64,000 nt of DNA. It comes from Plantago major (lineage: Eukaryota > Streptophyta > Magnoliopsida > Lamiales > Plantaginaceae). A program made the translations under genes and the position numbers. The notes under the pieces are model-generated. The model was not told the DNA's origin, searched no databases, and saw only the letters and a program-made list of their open reading frames with translations. This document shows, piece after piece, positions 61,236 through 64,000 of this stretch (positions within the stretch are counted from its first letter, which is position 1; every line of letters begins with the position of its first letter). The stretch lies in the NCBI GenBank assembly GCA_026545765.1, contig CM048840.1:30446765-30510764 (forward strand), given 5' to 3'.

Positions 61236-61813
61236 CTACTCAACGACGGCTTGAAAGATGGCATCCACATATAAATGTACATAAGTGACGAACTCATCGT
61301 TCTTACGTCCAAACTCAGTATTTTGAAAACTGAGTCTGCATTCCTTGAAATCGTCAAAAGGATAATCAACATCAACTGGATGATCAGGGTACTCCCAAGG
61401 TGCTGACATATATATCTTTTCCTGGTCAATGTCACGAATGGCCTTGTTATAGTTATCGGCACACATCCAGTACTTTGCCTTCAACTCATCATCGTCACAA
61501 CTGCGTTCGAGCTCCTTTACCAGATCCAAGATTTCTACAGCTTTTGCTCTTGCAAGGTCGAGGGTGCCATTGGCCACTTTTATCCCAGCCGGGTCAAGGT
61601 TGTGCATAACCTCGCCTCCACCAGTACTGGTATAACTGAACATCTCCGGTGAGGTTCAATTATCTCGTTCCAACATAATTTTGGTTTGTCAGTACCTTGA
61701 CAAAGCTCCTGCATGATCTCATTCCACTCAGGTTCGGTAGCATTATATGACATAGACAATGGGATCGATGTTGCTAATAAAATTAAAGCAAAAGAGATCA
61801 TTGAAAATGACAT
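61236..61813 (-). pseudogene. PMEI-like secreted protein, frameshifted
   Basis: The first ~55 codons give a signal peptide (MSFSMISFALILLATSIPLS) and the CQGTDKPKLC motif, whose eight-residue Cys spacing (C38, C47) is that of plant invertase/pectin methylesterase inhibitors. The rest of the domain (GTLDLARAKAVEILDLVKEL, a Cys pair in RSCDDDELKAKYWMC, C-terminus ending FQAVVE) is in another frame, beginning near 61643. One net base change between about 61644 and 61675 is needed to join them. No intron of usable size fits there. In life the family inhibits cell-wall pectin methylesterases or invertases. This copy is truncated unless the shift is a sequence error. PMEI identity is moderate, since it rests on the N-terminal Cys motif and helical pattern. 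Confidence 0.6.
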
Positions 61814-62295
61814 CGATTTTGCACAAATTAGATATAGTAGTAGTATATTTCTTTCAATAACTGTCTAATGTTATTGTTTATAACTCTCTAAAGTGCTAGT
61901 TTTCCTAATTAAGGAATAACATCCACTACTGCTAAAAAAAAAACAATCCACTTGTATTAGAGATAGGTGTTGTGTAATAGCGTTACTTCAGATATTTATG
62001 AATTTGCATTATCTAAGTCTAGGTTTCGAGTTATTAATTTCTTAAGTTTCAAGTTAATAAATAAGAGAGGTTATGGACGTTTAAAAGCCTCCATCTCCAA
62101 AACAGTGTCCCTCAGTTAAAAAAAAAAAAAAAAAAAAAACCGAAAACTATCACAAACTTTTGTGGGGATTGTAGTTTAGAGATACAAGGTAGGTTTAGAT
62201 AGAAAACATCACATTTTTCGTTTCAACCATTTTGAAAGTTATTAGTAATCATCATGATTCAGCTGTCCGATAACACGCGATTACATTTTAATTAA
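61814..62295. other. Intergenic DNA between the two minus-strand genes
   Basis: AT-rich. Contains a 23-base poly-A run at about 62118-62140. Probably includes the PMEI-like gene promoter. No gene. Confidence 0.5.
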
Positions 62296-63198
62296 TCAAA
62301 CAAAGAGAAAGTTGTCCAAATAGGTTTGGGCCAGCATACGGCCCAACTTAATTTGAGATTCTCGATTGAGTTGGATCTCATCCTTTCTGATCTCAAGTCC
62401 AGCAGCACTCACTGTTACAACATTGGGCTCCCGAACCGACAACTGGACTTCCCTCAGCTCTTCAACAAATGCCTGGTTTTTTTTTTTTGGCAAATCTCCA
62501 ATTGCCACATGCATTAACCAAGTCAATTAATTCAATGCATAAATTATAGTAAATGGATTAATTCCACCCCTCTTATGTATAAGTTACATTATGTTCCGTG
62601 CCTGTAGAACGGGGAGATAAGGCAACTTAAGATCAGACCGAACACTTCGTATTAAATCCACAATGTCATTCTTGTATGCTTGAATGTCTTCTTCTGGCTC
62701 AGCATTGTTCTCCCCTTGATACCACAGCAATGCCTTGATCTCTCCACCAAAAGCCGCGAACTTGGTCCTTGTAATCATCTTCTTGTAGTTGGTCTGTCCG
62801 GGCATCCACTGTTGGATTTTCGTATCCCCAATGGCGCATGGTACCAAGCCGATAGGCCCTGGCATGAAGTCTTTAATGCCATTGGCGAACGACATCCCTG
62901 GGCCAATGCCAGTCACTTTGGCTACGTCAATATCAATGTGGAGAGGGTCCTTTGCCTCTTCCCAAGTTAGATTGGCAGCTAGGTGGAGGATGCGGGGATC
63001 TTGAGCATCCTCAGGTGGGACCATGCCATCCCACGCACCGTTTAGGATACCGGCCCTTCCTGCCATATTGCTTTGGCCTGCCAAGATGAAAACTTGAGTC
63101 GGAGGATCGGCTGGGCAGAAGAAGCAGCCAGTCGTCATCTCTACGTATGCGGATGACAAGAGGAAGATGAGCATTGACAAGAGTAGAACCTTGTTCAT
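62296..63198 (-). pseudogene. SASA-type carbohydrate esterase (At4g34215-like), probably decayed
   Basis: Exon 1 (63198-62602) encodes a signal peptide (MNKVLLLSMLIFLLSSAYVE) and the esterase core, with FILAGQSNMAGRAG (nucleophile Ser, residue 43) and LLWYQGENNAEPEEDIQAYK. An upstream in-frame Met at 63228 exists, but the one at 63198 gives a cleaner signal peptide. Exon 2 (about 62508-62296) continues VAIGDLP ... FVEELREVQLSVREPNVVTV and ends YLDNFLFV. The expected intron has a GC donor (CAG then GCACGG), and the base pair before exon 2 is AT (GCAT then GTGGCA) where AG is needed. The usual DxxH near the C-terminus (DNLHL in relatives, from memory) reads DEIQL, so the catalytic His appears replaced by Gln. 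Relatives are predicted acetyl-ester hydrolases. The combination suggests a pseudogene. Confidence 0.7.
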
Positions 63199-63228
63199 TT
63201 TCTTTCTGCAGTTTGAGGTGAGGAACAA

Positions 63229-64000
63229 GTGAGAAATGTAAGTGCAGAAGAGTACTGTTTTAATTGTCTGAGTTTGTAGGGTTATTTATATAGAGAGCTA
63301 AATTTAATTATTAGGTGGTCCATGAACTTGTTAGTGCATAAATTTATAAACCATTTACTATTTATAAATCATTTACCATTTCTTATATATTGCAGCAGTA
63401 CAGCCAAATCTTACATATATAGTATAATGAATTAATGAATACTACTGCAGGATGTAATAGCTAACAGTATAGATATAATAATACATTTCTGGTTTGGGTA
63501 ATTTGATTTGATCTTAAATTATACTAGCTGGATGTGTGGATGTGTCCTTCCCATGAAGTTGGCTATTTTATATGCTATTGGTATAATACTTTTGATTTTA
63601 TTTTATTATACTAATGATTATTGGCTAGATACATACCAATAAGTTGACATTCAATTTTACACTTAGTAGCTTTAAGAAAATAAGGTGACACCTTATTGTA
63701 AAAGGTACTCCATGTATCTGATAAGCACACTTGTTGTTCCCATGTTGAACTAGAAAAATAATATGAATAATAAAAATGCTAAGAGAAAAAAGAAAAAAAT
63801 GAATACATGTCTTGAAAATAGAATTTACTAGCAACCCAAACCTTAACATTACATGGTAAAACAATCATACAATACTTATGCTAAATCACCAGTAAAAGGT
63901 CACAACTTTCTTCTAGTACATCAACTATCACAATTCCTACATGAACAAGTAAAACTGAGAAAACTCATCATTATACTGAGAAATGCATGTCAAAATTTTC
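63229..64000. other. Upstream region of the esterase gene and AT-rich DNA
   Basis: A TTATTTATATAGAGAG (TATA-like on either strand) sequence lies at 63282-63297, about 85-100 bp upstream of the likely start codon, and could hold the core promoter. The remainder to the window end is AT-rich with no recognised gene or repeat. Confidence 0.4.

Overview
The window is nuclear DNA of a flowering plant, most likely a eudicot. It holds intron-containing genes with plant orthologues (a UTP21/WDR36-type WD40 protein, a plant wax-synthase-like MBOAT, a P-class PPR protein, a receptor-like cytoplasmic kinase, a mitoribosomal DAP3/S29, a PMEI-like protein and a plant SASA-type esterase). Between them lie plant transposons: Copia and Ty3-like LTR elements, CACTA, Mutator-like, hAT, Stowaway and Tourist MITEs, and a Helitron-like repeat. 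Nothing prokaryotic or organellar was seen. The species cannot be named from the sequence.

Layout. 1-13.06 kb is a transposon nest. It begins with the 3' end of an LTR retrotransposon carrying an unrecognised acidic ORF. Then come pieces of a CACTA element split by a 7.4-kb TG...CA-bounded insertion, which itself holds large TA microsatellites, a minus-strand solo LTR and two related Mutator-type MITEs. 13.2-14.06 kb is an AT-rich minisatellite. 15.2-20.4 kb is a small gene island: UTP21 (plus strand) and an MBOAT acyltransferase (minus strand) in convergent orientation, flanked by Stowaway MITEs. 20.4-26 kb is AT-rich, with MITEs, a tandem duplication, a decayed Copia fragment and a Helitron-like repeat.

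26.1-37.7 kb is a clearly nested locus. A minus-strand Copia element has a 5-bp target duplication (GTAAT) and LTRs of about 190 bp. It was split exactly at its LTR/primer-binding-site junction by a 7.2-kb CACTA element with a 3-bp duplication (CAT). The CACTA in turn contains an LTR-like insertion. Its TNP2 transposase has lost its catalytic middle, while a second En/Spm-type gene is partly preserved.

38.7-64 kb holds an LTR fragment, a single-exon PPR gene, one tRNA-Asn(GTT) and two tRNA-Ser(AGA) genes, a solo LTR with perfect target duplication, a palindromic MITE cluster, a foldback repeat, the kinase gene, a foldback element containing a small hAT element, the DAP3 gene (with one GC-AG intron), and two secreted cell-wall-type genes on the minus strand (PMEI-like and SASA esterase). 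Both of these look damaged.

The intact genes are unrelated housekeeping or regulatory loci, not a pathway or cluster. I found no convincing new biological system. The most interesting material is the nested and palindromic transposon structure, the small ORF conserved between two CACTA copies, and the decay signals in the two cell-wall genes. All coordinates, exon joins and repeat alignments were read by eye.
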